A DNA stretch of 64,000 nt, from assembly GCA_033807775.1 (NCBI GenBank), contig CM066314.1:151083429-151147428 (forward strand). Reading direction: 5' to 3'. The notes below the pieces were generated by a model. The model had not been told where the DNA came from. It was given only the letters and a program-made list of their open reading frames with translations, and did no database searches. Both the position numbers and the translations under genes were made by a program. This document shows positions 44,031-54,492 of the stretch, piece by piece. How positions within the stretch are numbered: position 1 is the stretch's first letter; every line of letters starts with the position of its first letter. This stretch comes from Saussurea involucrata. Taxonomy: Eukaryota; Streptophyta; Magnoliopsida; Asterales; Asteraceae.

Positions 44031-45361
44031 TATGTTATGCACATACCATAGTAAGAGTTATAATACCTATGTATTATGTTGTGGTTGCTAAAAATAGGCA
44101 TTCGGTCATCGGGGGCACCTTAGTATGGTATAATGGGAACCGATTACTAGCCATTGACCAAAGGGATGTAATTTTTAGTGATTGAGTGTACCTTGAATCA
44201 TCGGGGGTCCCGGTTGTGTATCGCGATATATTAATCCCATTGGAACCATTGATTCTGAGGTGGGGAGGACGTGAAATGTGGAATAGGCAGATTTTGATTT
44301 GTAATTCCCATTTCGAATGGAAGATCGGAGATTTCCATTTTATAGGGAAGATCAGAGATTTCCCATTGTGAAGGGAAGATTTGAGATAGGCATAAAGTAA
44401 TTTGTAATCTCTACTTCCGGATTAAGAAATAGGCAGGTTTTGACTTGTAATTTCTTGGATAAGAGTATTGACTTTGAATCTGGGATGATTTATGGTAAAT
44501 TCTTGGTAGTATTATTATGGCTAGACGAATTAGTCATAAGTATGGGAGTGGGGTAGATTCCCAGTAGTGAAAGGAGTTGTTGTACGGTAAGAAAAGGAAT
44601 AATCAAGTTTGTTGTAACTTGTTTACATTGATTTTACAAATGTTATCTTGGAAACGAATGTTCTCACTAGGCGTTGGCCTAATCGTTTCAAATGATGTTT
44701 TCTTACCAGGTAACAGCTCGGGGAGGTAAAGGGTTGTGGGACGAGCGTTTTGATATAGCAGAGGTGGATGAATTTAACAAAGAAGATATTCGGATGGATT
44801 GATAGATAACTTGATTAATCTGGTTGTAGTGACATAATTAGATTGATAGGTTATTTGAAGGATCTTGTAATGTGAATATACTTTTGATGGTTAATCCACT
44901 GCCTGTTTTTATAAGTTGAAGTATTTATTGTCATAACCTGTTATAACTTGAGGTTTAAATTGGCTCAGATTTTGGGGTGTTACAGCAGACTTGATAGCAC
45001 CAGGGGTTATCTTGGAGGTTCCATGTTGGGTGTCAAAGAGAATGACATCGACCATTTTCTTTGGGTCTTTGGCAGAGGGAACTTGAGCTCTTCTGGCAGT
45101 ATACCAGAACTGAGCTAGAAGATGTTTGTGGGCTGGAGGTGTGATTGCCAGGGCTGTCGCTAGAGGACAGGTCTGAAGGAATACAACAGCCTCGTTCAGG
45201 TGTGTAATCTTCTTCTTTGCAGGAAAGTCAAATAGAGCATATGGATTGTTTCCATGAAAGGTGACTTCCTCCAGTTTGAATCCAACATGAGGAGCCTTGG
45301 TTAGTTCAAAACTTTCAGCAGTTGTAGGGGACTGAGTAGCAGGAACGTCAGTAGATGCCAT

Positions 45362-46217
45362 TTATGTTTATCAAAGTGTAAACATGAAGAATATGAAGAG
45401 AAGTTCTTAAAATGGATAAAATGTCCAAAATAAGATGTTTTTAGGGGTTTTCACTTTCCATTCAGAAAAAGATGTCTTAATGGAGATTAGAGTTTTTCTA
45501 GTTTTGAAAAAGAGCACAAAACATAGTGAATAATCTTGTTTTCCAGTTTCCTTTTAAAGAAGGGATTCTGGAAAAACATATGAAAAGTCAAGTTTAAGAT
45601 TTTTGTTTTAAACTTGAAGAACAATCTGTTTCCAGATAGTGTTCATAAAATCATGAAGAGAAAATGATTTCATTTTAAGAAAGTTCGTTTGTTTGATCTT
45701 TTAAGAACAAGAATAAGATCAAAAACAAGTTTATGTGTTGCAAAATAAAAGAAATATTAACCTGTAGTGTTGAAGAAGATGAAGATGAACAGGTTCGTGA
45801 GTAAATATATTGAATGCAACAGAGAGTTCTTGCTTGAAGGAGATGATGTTCGCGTAAAAGGTAAAAATATAAACTCAATTGGGTTTATATAGTGAGAGTA
45901 GAGAGAGAAAAACTATGAGCGGGAAAGTTTTTCATGATGACACGGACACGTCCCTTGAATGTGATTGGTCAAGGAAAACGAAACGGGCGAACGTGTCAGA
46001 GAAAAAGTGTGCCATGGTCTATCCGTTGTGATGACGTCACAAACGTCCTTTCATATTTTAGGATGTCTCTGAGGATTTTGAAAGCTCAGGGACATTTTGA
46101 AAACATGAAGCGCTGACTAGAAATATCAGTGTTAGATTTTGAAATTTCAAAGTATCACTGAAAGGAAGAGATATTCAGCGATGCAATTTGTTTTGAAATC
46201 TTGCATTCATATGCGAA
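45362..46217 (-). promoter_or_regulatory. SIRE spacer upstream of the third frame
   Basis: No pol or third-frame coding text. On the minus strand a TATATAAA (plus TTTATATA, 45884-45891) lies about 525 bp before the third-frame ATG, and a donor-like CAG|GTTAAT is seen at 45761. Together these suggest a subgenomic promoter and a leader intron; no acceptor could be fixed. Confidence 0.4.
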
Positions 46218-47314
46218 TAGGGGTGAGCAGCGGAACTGGGTACCCGCCTTTGGAACCGGAACCGCTCCGGAACTGCCGGTTCTGGAACCGGAACCGATGT
46301 CACTGGTTCCGGTTCCTAAAATACGGAACCGATTGAAGCTGGGTCCGGTTCCGGTTCTCATTTTTTAAGAACCGCTACCCGCTGGGTACCCGCCGGGACC
46401 GGGTACCCGGAATCGCTGGGTACCCAGAACCGGAACCGCTGGGTACCCGGTATATTTTAATAAAAAATATCTACATATTTAATATTTATTATATATTTAA
46501 TATTTACATATATATATATATATATTTAATCTAAATCTCACCATAATTTTATAATTTTTAATAATAAAAAAGAATTATAATCATTTTCTATAAAAAAAAC
46601 AATTAGAAATAACAACTGATGGATTATGTGCCTAGTATTGCTTATATATAAGCTTCTCAACTTTCATTTGTAGTGAATTTTCGATGTGGGGTAAATGAGG
46701 AGTGAGGAGTCTGATAGTTTTCTTAAGATCCCATCCCACATCGCTGGGAGAGACCTTCCAAAGCCTTGCATTGAGCTTATAAATAGACCCCATCTCCTTC
46801 AATCCCTTAGCCATTCCTCAATCTTGTGAGTTAGCTCCTTATCTTGTGAGTTAGCTCCTTTTTAGGCCTAATGCTTGAGCCCTTTGGCTTGAGTCATGTG
46901 GCTTGAGAACAATCAAATATTTTAGTAGGAGTGCCTATGAAAATGGGTGCACCATTAGTTTGTGTTATGTTCGTTTAATGTTTTAACGAACACGAACACA
47001 ACGTATTTTTAAATGAACAAACACGAACATCAAATTTTTTGTTCGTTTATTGTTCGTGTTTGTTCGTTTGTTCGGTTAAGTTAAACGAACGAACATGAAC
47101 AAACCTTTGTTCGTGTTCGTTTGGTTCGTTTACAGCCCTACCAATAGGAGTTCAAAAATAAAATAAAAAGTTGTGAGCGGGTACCCGGAACCGGAACCGG
47201 TTCCAAAAAAATGAGAACCGACGAAAACGGTTCCGGTTCCGGTTCTTTTTTTCTAGGAACCGCCGGTTCCGGTTCCATGAAAATAGGGCGGGTACCCGGT
47301 ATTGCTCACCCCTA
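46218..47314. mobile_element. hAT element with GGTACCC/CCGGAACC ends
   Basis: TSD TATGCGAA (46210-46217 and 47315-47322). Ends TAGGGGTGAGCA and TGCTCACCCCTA are perfect inverted repeats. Dense GGTACCCGG, CCGGAACC and GGTTCC words on both sides. The middle holds other nested sequence. No transposase. Inserted between the SIRE pol and its third frame. Confidence 0.9.
46845..47145. mobile_element. Nested hAT-like piece with GTTCG/CGAAC repeats
   Basis: The stretch to 47145 has many GTTCGTTT, AACGAACA and CGAACATGAAC words and ends GTTTACAGCCCTA, a known hAT end. The left boundary is uncertain (no matching TAGGGCTG). Includes a TCTTGTGAGTTAGCTCCTTA duplication near 46820-46862. Confidence 0.5.
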
Positions 47315-47448
47315 TATGCGAACGTCAGCGAGTAAAAGAGAACATACCTTGATATCAGCGAATCAATTTTGTTCAGAGAGTATATGATTAAAAGGGTTAT
47401 ACAAGTTCATTTTATTATCAGTGATCAAATGTGAACCCCTGAAGATTT

Positions 47449-48425
47449 TTACTCTTCTAAGTTCAACATTTCAAGCTCGCTGATGAGAAAGTTAAATCTT
47501 GTCTCATCATGAGGTTTGGTGAAAAGATCAGCTAACTGAAAGTCAGTTGGAATAAAATGAAGTTCTATATCACCATTCATCACATGATCTCTGATAAAAT
47601 GATACCTGATTTCGATGTGTTTGGTCTTTGAATGTAGCACTGGATTGTTGGCTATAGCGATGGCACTAGTGCTGTCGCAATAGATTAGAATTTTCGAGAG
47701 CTGAAGGTCATAGTCCAGTAGTTGATTTCTCATCCACAAGACCTGAGAACAACAGCTTCCAGCGGCTACGTATTCAGCTTCAGCGGTTGAGGTGGACACT
47801 GAGTTTTGCTTTTTACTTGTCCAACTCACCAGCTTTCCACCCAGGAGCTGACATCCTCCTGTGGTGCTTTTCCTATCCAATTTGCAACTTGCAAAATCAC
47901 TATCTGAATAGGCGATTAGATCAAACCCTGAGTCTTTGGGATACCAAAGACCTAGGTTAGGAGTACCCTTAAGGTAACGAAAGATTCGCTTTACAGCGAT
48001 CAAATGAGATTCCTTAGGTTCATCTTGATATCGTGCACACAAACAGGTTGCGTACATAATATCAGGTCGGCTAGATGTAAGATACAGAAGAGAGTCGATC
48101 ATCCCATGGTACGCTGTGACATTAACAGGTTTTCCAGAAGGATCCTTGTTTAGTGTCAGTGGCGGTGCCATAGGGGTTTTCATAGCTGAGCTCTGAGTTA
48201 AATCAAACTTTTTCAACATATCTTTAACATATTTTCCTTGGTGAATGAAAGTTCCTTTTTCACTCTGTTTGATTTGAAGACCAAGGAAATATGTTAGTTC
48301 ACCCATCATACTCATTTTATATTCAGCTTTCATTCTATCAGCGAAACGAGTACAAAGATCAGGGTTAGTGGAACCAAATATAATATCATCGACATATATT
48401 TGAACAAGAATAACATGACCTTTTA
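47449..48425 (-). pseudogene. SIRE RT C-terminus and RNase H
   Basis: Open from near the RT YVDD motif region (in frame with 48333) to a stop at 47449. It contains LTYFLGLQIKQ, YLKGTPNLGLWY, SDSDFASCKLDRKSTTGG and AEAEYVAA, the core RNase H text of Copia, and ends SELEMLNLEE. It would degrade the RNA strand of the hybrid. A one-base frameshift near 48430 separates it from the RT segment upstream. Confidence 0.85.
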
Positions 48426-48926
48426 CTTTCCTGAAAATAGAGTTTTATCGATTTGACCACGGTCAAATTTTTCAATATGGAGATAAGAAGATAGAGTGTC
48501 ATACCATGCACGAGGAGCTTGCTTTAATCCATAAAGTGCCTTATCCAGTTTATAAACATAACCTGGATGCTTAGGATCTGAGAATCCCGGAGGTTGTTCC
48601 ACGTAGACTTCTTCATTCAGCTTTCCATTGAGGAACGCTGATTTAACATCCATTTGATAAACCTTGAAGTCTTTGTGTACAGCGTAAGCTAAGAATAGAC
48701 GAATAGCTTCGAGTCTTACCACTTGGGTGAATGTTTCGTCGTAATCTATACCTTCCTCTTGTCTGTACCCCTGAGCAACAAGACGAGACTTGTTGCGGGT
48801 TACAGTTCCATGTTCATCCAACTTGTTTCGATAGACCCATTTAGTGCCTATTACTGACTTGTCAGATGGTCGTGGAACGAGCTTCCAAACTTTGTTTCTT
48901 TCGAATTCTGTCAGCTCTTCTTGCAT
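48426..48926 (-). pseudogene. SIRE reverse transcriptase N-terminal part
   Basis: Contains GTKWVYRNKLDEHG, the RLVAQGYRQEEGIDY motif, VYQMDVKSAFLNG and KALYGLKQAPRAWY: typical Copia RT blocks. The catalytic YVDD comes in the next frame. No full-length product is possible. Confidence 0.88.
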
Positions 48927-48979
48927 AGCGCTGACCCAGTTTGGATCTCTGAGGGCATCATCTGTTTTCTTTGGTTCAA

Positions 48980-49753
48980 TCAGAGAAATAAAGTTAACAA
49001 ATAAACAAATGTTACATGCACTTCGTCGAGTCTGAATACCAGCGTTTGGATCACCAAGAATCTGATCAATTTAAGTGTATAGAGGTTTTCTTCTACAGTT
49101 TGTCTTCTTCGATTGAAGACTCTGAAGGCTTTAGAGATAGAAGAATATCCAAGAAAAATTCCATCATCAGCCTTAGGATCAAACTTTTCAAGGGCATCTC
49201 TGTTGTTCAGTATGAAACACCGACATCCAAAGATGTGAAGAAAGCTAATTGAAGGCTTTCTCCAATGGAAAAGTTCATAGGTTGTCTTCTTGAATCTTTT
49301 GACAATCAGCGACCTGTTTTGAGTAAAACAAGCAGTGTTGATAGCTTCTGCCCAAAACTGAGTAGGTAGATGAGAATCGCTGAGCATTGGACGTGCAACT
49401 TCGATAATAGTTCGATTTCTTCTTTCAGCGACTCCGTTTTGTTGAGGTGTTCTCACTGATGAAAAGTTGTGAGAAATACCCTTGCTTTCAAAGAAGGAAT
49501 CAAGGGAACTGTTTTTGAATTCATTCCCATGATCACTCCTTATTGAGCGAACGGTCAAGTTGTTTAGGTCTTCCATTTTCCTGACAAAAGTGATGAGTTC
49601 TTCAGGGGTGTCACTCTTAGAACGGAGAAACATCACCCAGGTATAGCGAGAGAATTCATCAACTATGACCAGTGTATATTTCTTTCCAGCGATTGATTGT
49701 TTGTTAACAGGGCCAAACAAATCTATATGGAGAAGTTGTAGAGGAAATGACAC
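48980..49753 (-). pseudogene. SIRE integrase core
   Basis: LLHIDLFGPV gives the first catalytic Asp (residue 11 of this segment), SIRSDHGNEF the second (74), NGVAERRN the Glu (110); D and E are 35 residues apart, matching the DD(35)E integrase. Then FGCRCFILNN and GIFLGYS. The N-terminal zinc finger (HKRLSHLNF, SACDKGK) lies just upstream in pieces. It later loses frame (IRFLVIQTLVF), before the RT. Confidence 0.88.
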
Positions 49754-49756
49754 TGA

Positions 49757-50365
49757 GGAAACTTGCTTAGATTTGAAGCTTGCTTTGGTTTGTTTCCCTT
49801 TGTCACACGCTGAACATAGAGACTCCTTAGCGTATGATTGTTAAGGTAAACCAGTAAACAACTCTTTTGAGGAGAGAGTATTCAGTGTCTTGAAGTTTAG
49901 ATGGGAGAGCCTCTTATGCCATAGTCAGTTGACATCAGATGAGGCTTTTGAGAAGAAACAGGAGTTCTCAGTGGTTGTAGAGTCCATGTTTATAACATAA
50001 ACATTTTCCATACGGTATCCGCTGAGAGCTATCTTCTCCTTTTTGTCGGTGACAAAGCAGGATTCCTTAGTGAAAATCACTTTGTTATCCTTGTCACACA
50101 ACTGACTGATGCTTAGAAGATTATGCTTCAGTCCTTCAACATATGCGACTCTTCTGAAGGTTGTTGTACCATTAGAGAGTACACCAAACCCTCGGGTATG
50201 GCCTTTTTCGTTTCCACCGAAGGTCACTGAGGGACCCTTCTCTTCCTTGTATTCAGTGAGCAGGTTTTTCTTTCCAGTCACGTGTCTAGAGCATCCGCTA
50301 TCGAGATACCAGATACCCTTCTTAACCTGCATACAAAGGAAGATTAGTTTGACTTGGGCACCCAT
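49757..50365 (-). pseudogene. SIRE protease and pre-integrase
   Basis: Aspartic protease text WYLDSGCSRHVTG (active site DSG), then GFGVLSNGTTTF, LLSISQLCDKDNKVIF, and finally the pre-integrase HKRLSHLNFKTL region. Stop codons at about 49924-49926 and near 49840 break it. A frame change lies upstream of WYLDSG. Confidence 0.8.
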
Positions 50366-50505
50366 TTTACCATGGGTCCATACTTGTCAGTGGTGGTAGA
50401 GGAAGTGGAAGGTTCAACAATCTTCGCAGCATTTGAAGATTCAGCTTCAGAACTATTCTTTACTTTGGTTAATTTCTTAACCTCAGTGGTAGGTTTCACC
50501 TTAAC

Positions 50506-51660
50506 CTAATTTGCACCAGGAATTGTCTTCTTTGTCTTGGGAGCAGTGATCTTCACCTTAGCTAACTTTTCAGCTTTGGTGGCTGTGGGACACGTATTAG
50601 CAATGTGATCGGTAAGTCCACAGTGATAACATTTCCTATAGCTAAAAGTAGCTTTAGGACCATTTGCATGCTTAGCCGTTAATTTTAAATGAGCAGGGCC
50701 AGCACCAAGTATACCTTTGGCATTGGAAATGGGAGGAACAATCAGTTCTTCAGATTTCTTACCAATAATATCCACTCTGATTCTAGGAGTAGATCGCTGA
50801 TAGAATCCATGGATCTTGTTCTTAGAAGTAGAGGGATAAGTCACTGAAGCTTTAGAATCATTCAACTTAGGTACAAAGGTACCCTTCTGAGGTTTTTGAT
50901 TGAAAACTCTTACTTTTCCTTTACCTTTAGAGATTAAGGTAGGTTTTTCCTCAGGGATGGGAGTTTTTGAAGAGGAACACTAAGATGAGGAGGTGTCAGG
51001 TATAAAGGACACGAACATTCCAAACTTAAGCATGGAATGATCAGTGGTTGGTTCTAGAGTATCAGTTTTGTAACCAAGACCACGTTTGTCACTCAGGGGA
51101 ATCTGAAACTTTATTATCTCAGTGATCGTTGTTGAGGACTTACAACATCCTTCAACAGTAGCCTTTTCAGCTTTTAATGCAGCGATAGCTTCTTCACGTT
51201 CGATTTTGACTATCTGATTTATATGGACCTGATCTTTTAAATCTTCTTCAATTTTAGAAAGTTTTTCTATTTGAAGGTGACATTTTTTAAGCTGTTAAGC
51301 GAGATCAAGATTTTGATTTTCAACTATGGTCTTGCCATTCATGGCATCATATAAATTTATAGTCAAGAGTTCAATTTTTCGAAGACTATCAGCTTTATTA
51401 ATATCTGAAATATTAGTAAAGAAAGAAGTTGATACCTTAGAGGTAGAAGATGAAGCGGAGGGAATTTCAGTTTGTTCTTCCTCTTCTTCGATTTTGGCCA
51501 TGAGGCAGAGATTGGCCTCATCATCATCTTCAGAGTCAGATGATTCTTCTTCATCAGAGGCAGCCCAGTCAAAGTCAGCCATCAGGCCTTTGCCTTTCTT
51601 CTTAAAGCTTTTCAGCTTTGCATACTTTTCTTTCAGCTTTTGATACTTGTCATCTCTAGC
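50506..51660 (-). pseudogene. SIRE gag C-terminal part with second zinc knuckle
   Basis: Acidic Ser/Asp/Glu-rich stretch (SDEEESSDSEDDDEANLCLMAK), a coiled-coil-like part, and a zinc knuckle CYHCGLTDHIANTC (about 50640-50595). At least three in-frame stops (near 51673, 51293 and 50980). Confidence 0.75.
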
Positions 51661-51669
51661 CCTAGGGTT

Positions 51670-52725
51670 AGAGGATTACTTGGAGAAAGCTGAGGGTTTA
51701 AAGACTTTCTTTGACCTGCATTCACTAGCAAAGTGTCCTACTTTTTCACAGTTAAAGCAGGTAGCAATAGCCTTATCAACATGGGTTGATGATCTTGGCT
51801 TGTCAATGAGTGCAAGAGGTTTATTCCTTCTGAAGTTACTCTTTCTAGCGAATCTCCTGAACTTATTAGCCAGGAGTGCCAGAGATTCATCAAGATCTGA
51901 AGAATCAACATCTGATGAGCATTCAGAGTTAGTTTCCAACTCAGTGATAGTGATAGATGATCGCTGAGTGGAAGGTAACTCTGAGAGTAAAGCAACAGGG
52001 GTACTTTTGGAATCTTTTACAAGATTCTTCTTCAGATGACACGACTGCTCATGATTGAGCATAGTGCCAAATAAGGTAGAGAGAGTCATAGATTTTAGAT
52101 CCTTTGATAGCTTGAGACACATTGAATAACTGTCCTAGCTTTCAGGAAGACATTCTAGAAACTTTGTCAGGATCTCAAAGTTAGAATATTCCTTACCAAC
52201 GGTTTTTAGGTCAATAATTAAACAGTTAAACCGATGATGTACTTCAGAGAGAGATTCATTCTTACCACAAATGAAGTTTTCATACTATCTTACCAGGTTG
52301 ATCTTTCTTGAGTCCTGGACTTCAGACGTACCTTCATATTGAACACATATTGTGTCCCACATGGCTTTGGAGGTTTTCAGGTTCATGACGGAATGGTAGA
52401 CTTCGTCAGGAAGAGTCATGGAAAGAATGGATCTGGCTTTAGTGTCGATAGCCACTTTCTTCTTGTCTTCATCAGACCAATTGTGAATTTCCTTAGGAAT
52501 GATTCTTTCAGGAATGGCAGCTCTAGTAGTAGTGCCTGGAACTTCAGGATCAATCCTAACAGGGATATATGGTCCATTTTCGATGTAATGGGGCATAGTA
52601 GGGTCTACACCTTCTAAGAAGAGTATCATCCTATTTTTCCACAGATTAAAGTTGTCTCTGGAGAATCTAGGAGGTTTTGCAAGAGAACCATTGTCAATGT
52701 AGTTTGTGTTTGTGTTATTAGCCAT
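51670..52725 (-). pseudogene. SIRE gag
   Basis: ATG at 52725 (MANNTNTNYI). UBN2-type gag text: PPRFSRDNFNLWKNRM, KARSILSMTLPDEVY, KAMWDTI, and a CCHC knuckle CFNCEKVGHFASEC (about 51756-51715). In-frame TAG codons stand in for conserved Gln (after NLVR) and Trp (after LPES). Gag would package the RNA. Pseudogene. Confidence 0.85.
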
Positions 52726-52793
52726 TATGGAAAATAGCAAGGAAGAGAAAAGATTAGTATAAGCAAGATCTTGTTTATTAGATTAAACAATTT

Positions 52794-52805
52794 GCTCTGA
52801 TACCA
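52794..52805 (-). promoter_or_regulatory. SIRE primer-binding site
   Basis: Plus GCTCTGATACCA; minus TGGTATCAGAGC, two bases from the 5' LTR end, complementary to initiator tRNA-Met. Confidence 0.9.
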
Positions 52806-52807
52806 CT

Positions 52808-53761
52808 TGTTGGTCCCAAAGGGGTTATACAAGTTTGTAGAGGGGGGGTTGAATACAAACACACATATTTTACTTTTCTAAATTGTTTATTGATATGTAT
52901 CAAATAATTTACAACTTGTTGCGGAACAAGATTAAGGAATAAACCTAATCTAAACAAGTTAAGATAATCACTAAGATTTCTTGCACTAGAAATAAGTTAG
53001 AAAGGAGATAAGAATATTAAGGACTAATATTCTAACACAAAGTAGTAGAAAGAAGAAGATGGTCGAGCACTTCATTTCTGAAGTAGGGTTCTTCTTATAT
53101 ATTGCATGCATTTAATGCATATCAGTACAACTTTACACGTGGCAGCAGCTGATTGGTTGCATGGTTTGACCTTTGTAGACAACCTAGTAGCCGCATGATA
53201 AACAGTGTAGAATCAGAGTTGGTTGTACGATTCTGGACAAAAGGGATGTCATTTCTGACATTTCGTACGGAGGCGTGCAAGGGGGTAAGACAAAAGTAAC
53301 TTGTAGAGGAAACTTCATGATCAGCGTTCGCTGAATAGATCTTTATCAGCGAGTGATAAAGTTCAGCGTTCGATGAAGTCTTCTACTTGAAACTTCACGT
53401 TGAGTGGACAAATCTTGGCTTCGCTGATATCCGCATCAGTTCATTAGTAGACTTGTCGCTGGTTCTTTGGTTTGATCTTCGACTTCAGCGTAGAACATTG
53501 TTGACGTGAAACTTGTCTTCAGGGATCATAAGTAAACAACTAAGATTATCAGCGATCATCAACAAGGCTGAACATGCTCAGGTCTCATTGATGAACAGTA
53601 TCGCTGAATGTTTAATTTAAGGCATATGTTTTTATCAGGGATACTAAACAGACTTAGTATTTTCTTTGATGACAAAACATTAATACATATTGTCTACTTA
53701 TGATTTTCACTAAGTGATTCTTAGAGAGTCATTATCAAATCACCGAGGGTTTGGATCAACA
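52808..53761 (-). repeat. 5' LTR of the SIRE element, full length
   Basis: 954 bp, TGTTGGTCCC to GGATCAACA. A minus-strand TATA-like ATATATAAG (plus 53094-53103). Rich in TCAGCGA/TCGCTGA words, many of them between 53310 and 53620. The left LTR lacks the middle portion. Confidence 0.9.
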
Positions 53762-54492
53762 ATTTTTGTAGAAATGGATAGTTGAATACAAACACCCCAA
53801 CTTTTCACTTTCACTTTTATATTATATTAAAACATATATTTACAGATTTTGTGTGGAAGCTAAGAAGGTAAGACTTGAACCTAAACAATCTGACTTATTT
53901 CAATTTGATAATACTAAAAGAGAGAATGAAGATTGTTCTCTTTAAGATATGCGATGACGCTGATTTTGCCTATGAAACTTTCATACAGAAGTTCTTTCAA
54001 AACGGGCGATTAGCAACTAATGAGAAAACGACATTTTATAGCACCCAATGCATTAAATGTTATCTTTCAACTTTAACATCCGTCTTCATCTAATTTTTTG
54101 ATCCATGCATGCTTATACTTCTCAGTTCAGCCTTCGTTGTTGATGTAGACACTTGATAACCTATCTCATCCTTTCCTATGCAGATGGGACAGTAAAGAAA
54201 GTATGGGGTTAATACAATAGTGTTTGATAACTTTCTTTGGATGACATGCTTTGCATGTTCCCATAATAAAATATGAGTTTGGGAGAGTTGGCGATTTAAA
54301 ACTTGTTAGACAAGTTTGCACTCCAAAATCCGACTTGTCAATAGTAGTATTTGTCAGACTACTGGTTGACTTTATTTTGTATTGATCTTCTTTCGGCTAG
54401 ATGTCAAATCAATCCACTTTGGTGATGATCTTAACCTCACTTCAACTAGTCTTTGATTTTTTATGAAGGTTTTTTGCTATTTGGATCAATAC
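53762..54492 (-). mobile_element. Right piece of the older SIRE-type LTR
   Basis: TTTTTGTAGAAATGGATAG, TTGAATACAAACACCCC and GTGTGGAAGCTAAGAAGG follow the same order as 52831 onward in the 5' LTR. The end is placed at TTTGGATCAATACA near 54492 by analogy. Together with 30604-30642 it forms the target of the younger SIRE. Confidence 0.5.

Larger units (their letters stand above)
42627..44984 (+). mobile_element. Solo LTR, Tekay-like Gypsy, 2,358 bp
   Basis: Starts AGTAACATCCTG (TG mutated to AG) and ends TTTTGGGGTGTTACA, flanked by GCAGA. No internal region. It holds an AGTCCCGGT minisatellite (43173-43340), a tandem duplication of about 79 bp (43868-44030) and a region with TCGGGGG words near 44110-44210. 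It broke the SIRE third frame. Confidence 0.88.
38991..45361 (-). pseudogene. SIRE third reading frame, broken and with candidate introns
   Basis: ATG at 45361 on the minus strand. The N-terminal segment (45361-44985) begins MASTDVPATQ and contains LEEVTFHGNNPYALFDFP, a hallmark of the extra frame found after pol in SIRE/Maximus Copia elements (often called env-like). It is split by a solo LTR at 44984 and resumes at 42621. The central part (41898-40757) is Ser/Pro-rich and then a long heptad-repeat coiled coil, followed by a Glu/Asp-rich stretch with an HHHPI-like acidic/His region, and a C-terminal part (38991-39941) that is open for 316 codons, Lys/Arg-rich, ending KKEPG. A TAG at 40757 region, two stops near 39960-39990 and at least one frameshift (near 41980) break it. 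Function is unknown. I do not attempt to restore it. Confidence 0.75.
30643..53761 (-). mobile_element. SIRE-type Copia element, minus strand, with nested insertions
   Basis: The outer ends are a 184-bp LTR (3', left) and a 954-bp LTR (5', right). A minus-strand PBS (TGGTATCAGAGC) lies next to the right LTR and a PPT (ATAGGGGGAGAT) next to the left one, so the two ends are one element. Removing the Gypsy (30927-38813), solo LTR (42627-44984) and hAT (46218-47314) insertions leaves about 12 kb, long for a Copia but normal for the SIRE/Maximus lineage, which has an extra reading frame after pol. Coding order on the minus strand is gag, protease, integrase, RT, RNase H, third frame. All are damaged. 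The LTRs differ by about 2-3 percent in the shared part, so it is older than the nested Gypsy. Confidence 0.82.

Noticed and set aside
42627..44984. Intact Gypsy element between the two parts of the SIRE third frame
   Set aside because: Only one LTR and no PBS, PPT or coding DNA, so it is a solo LTR.
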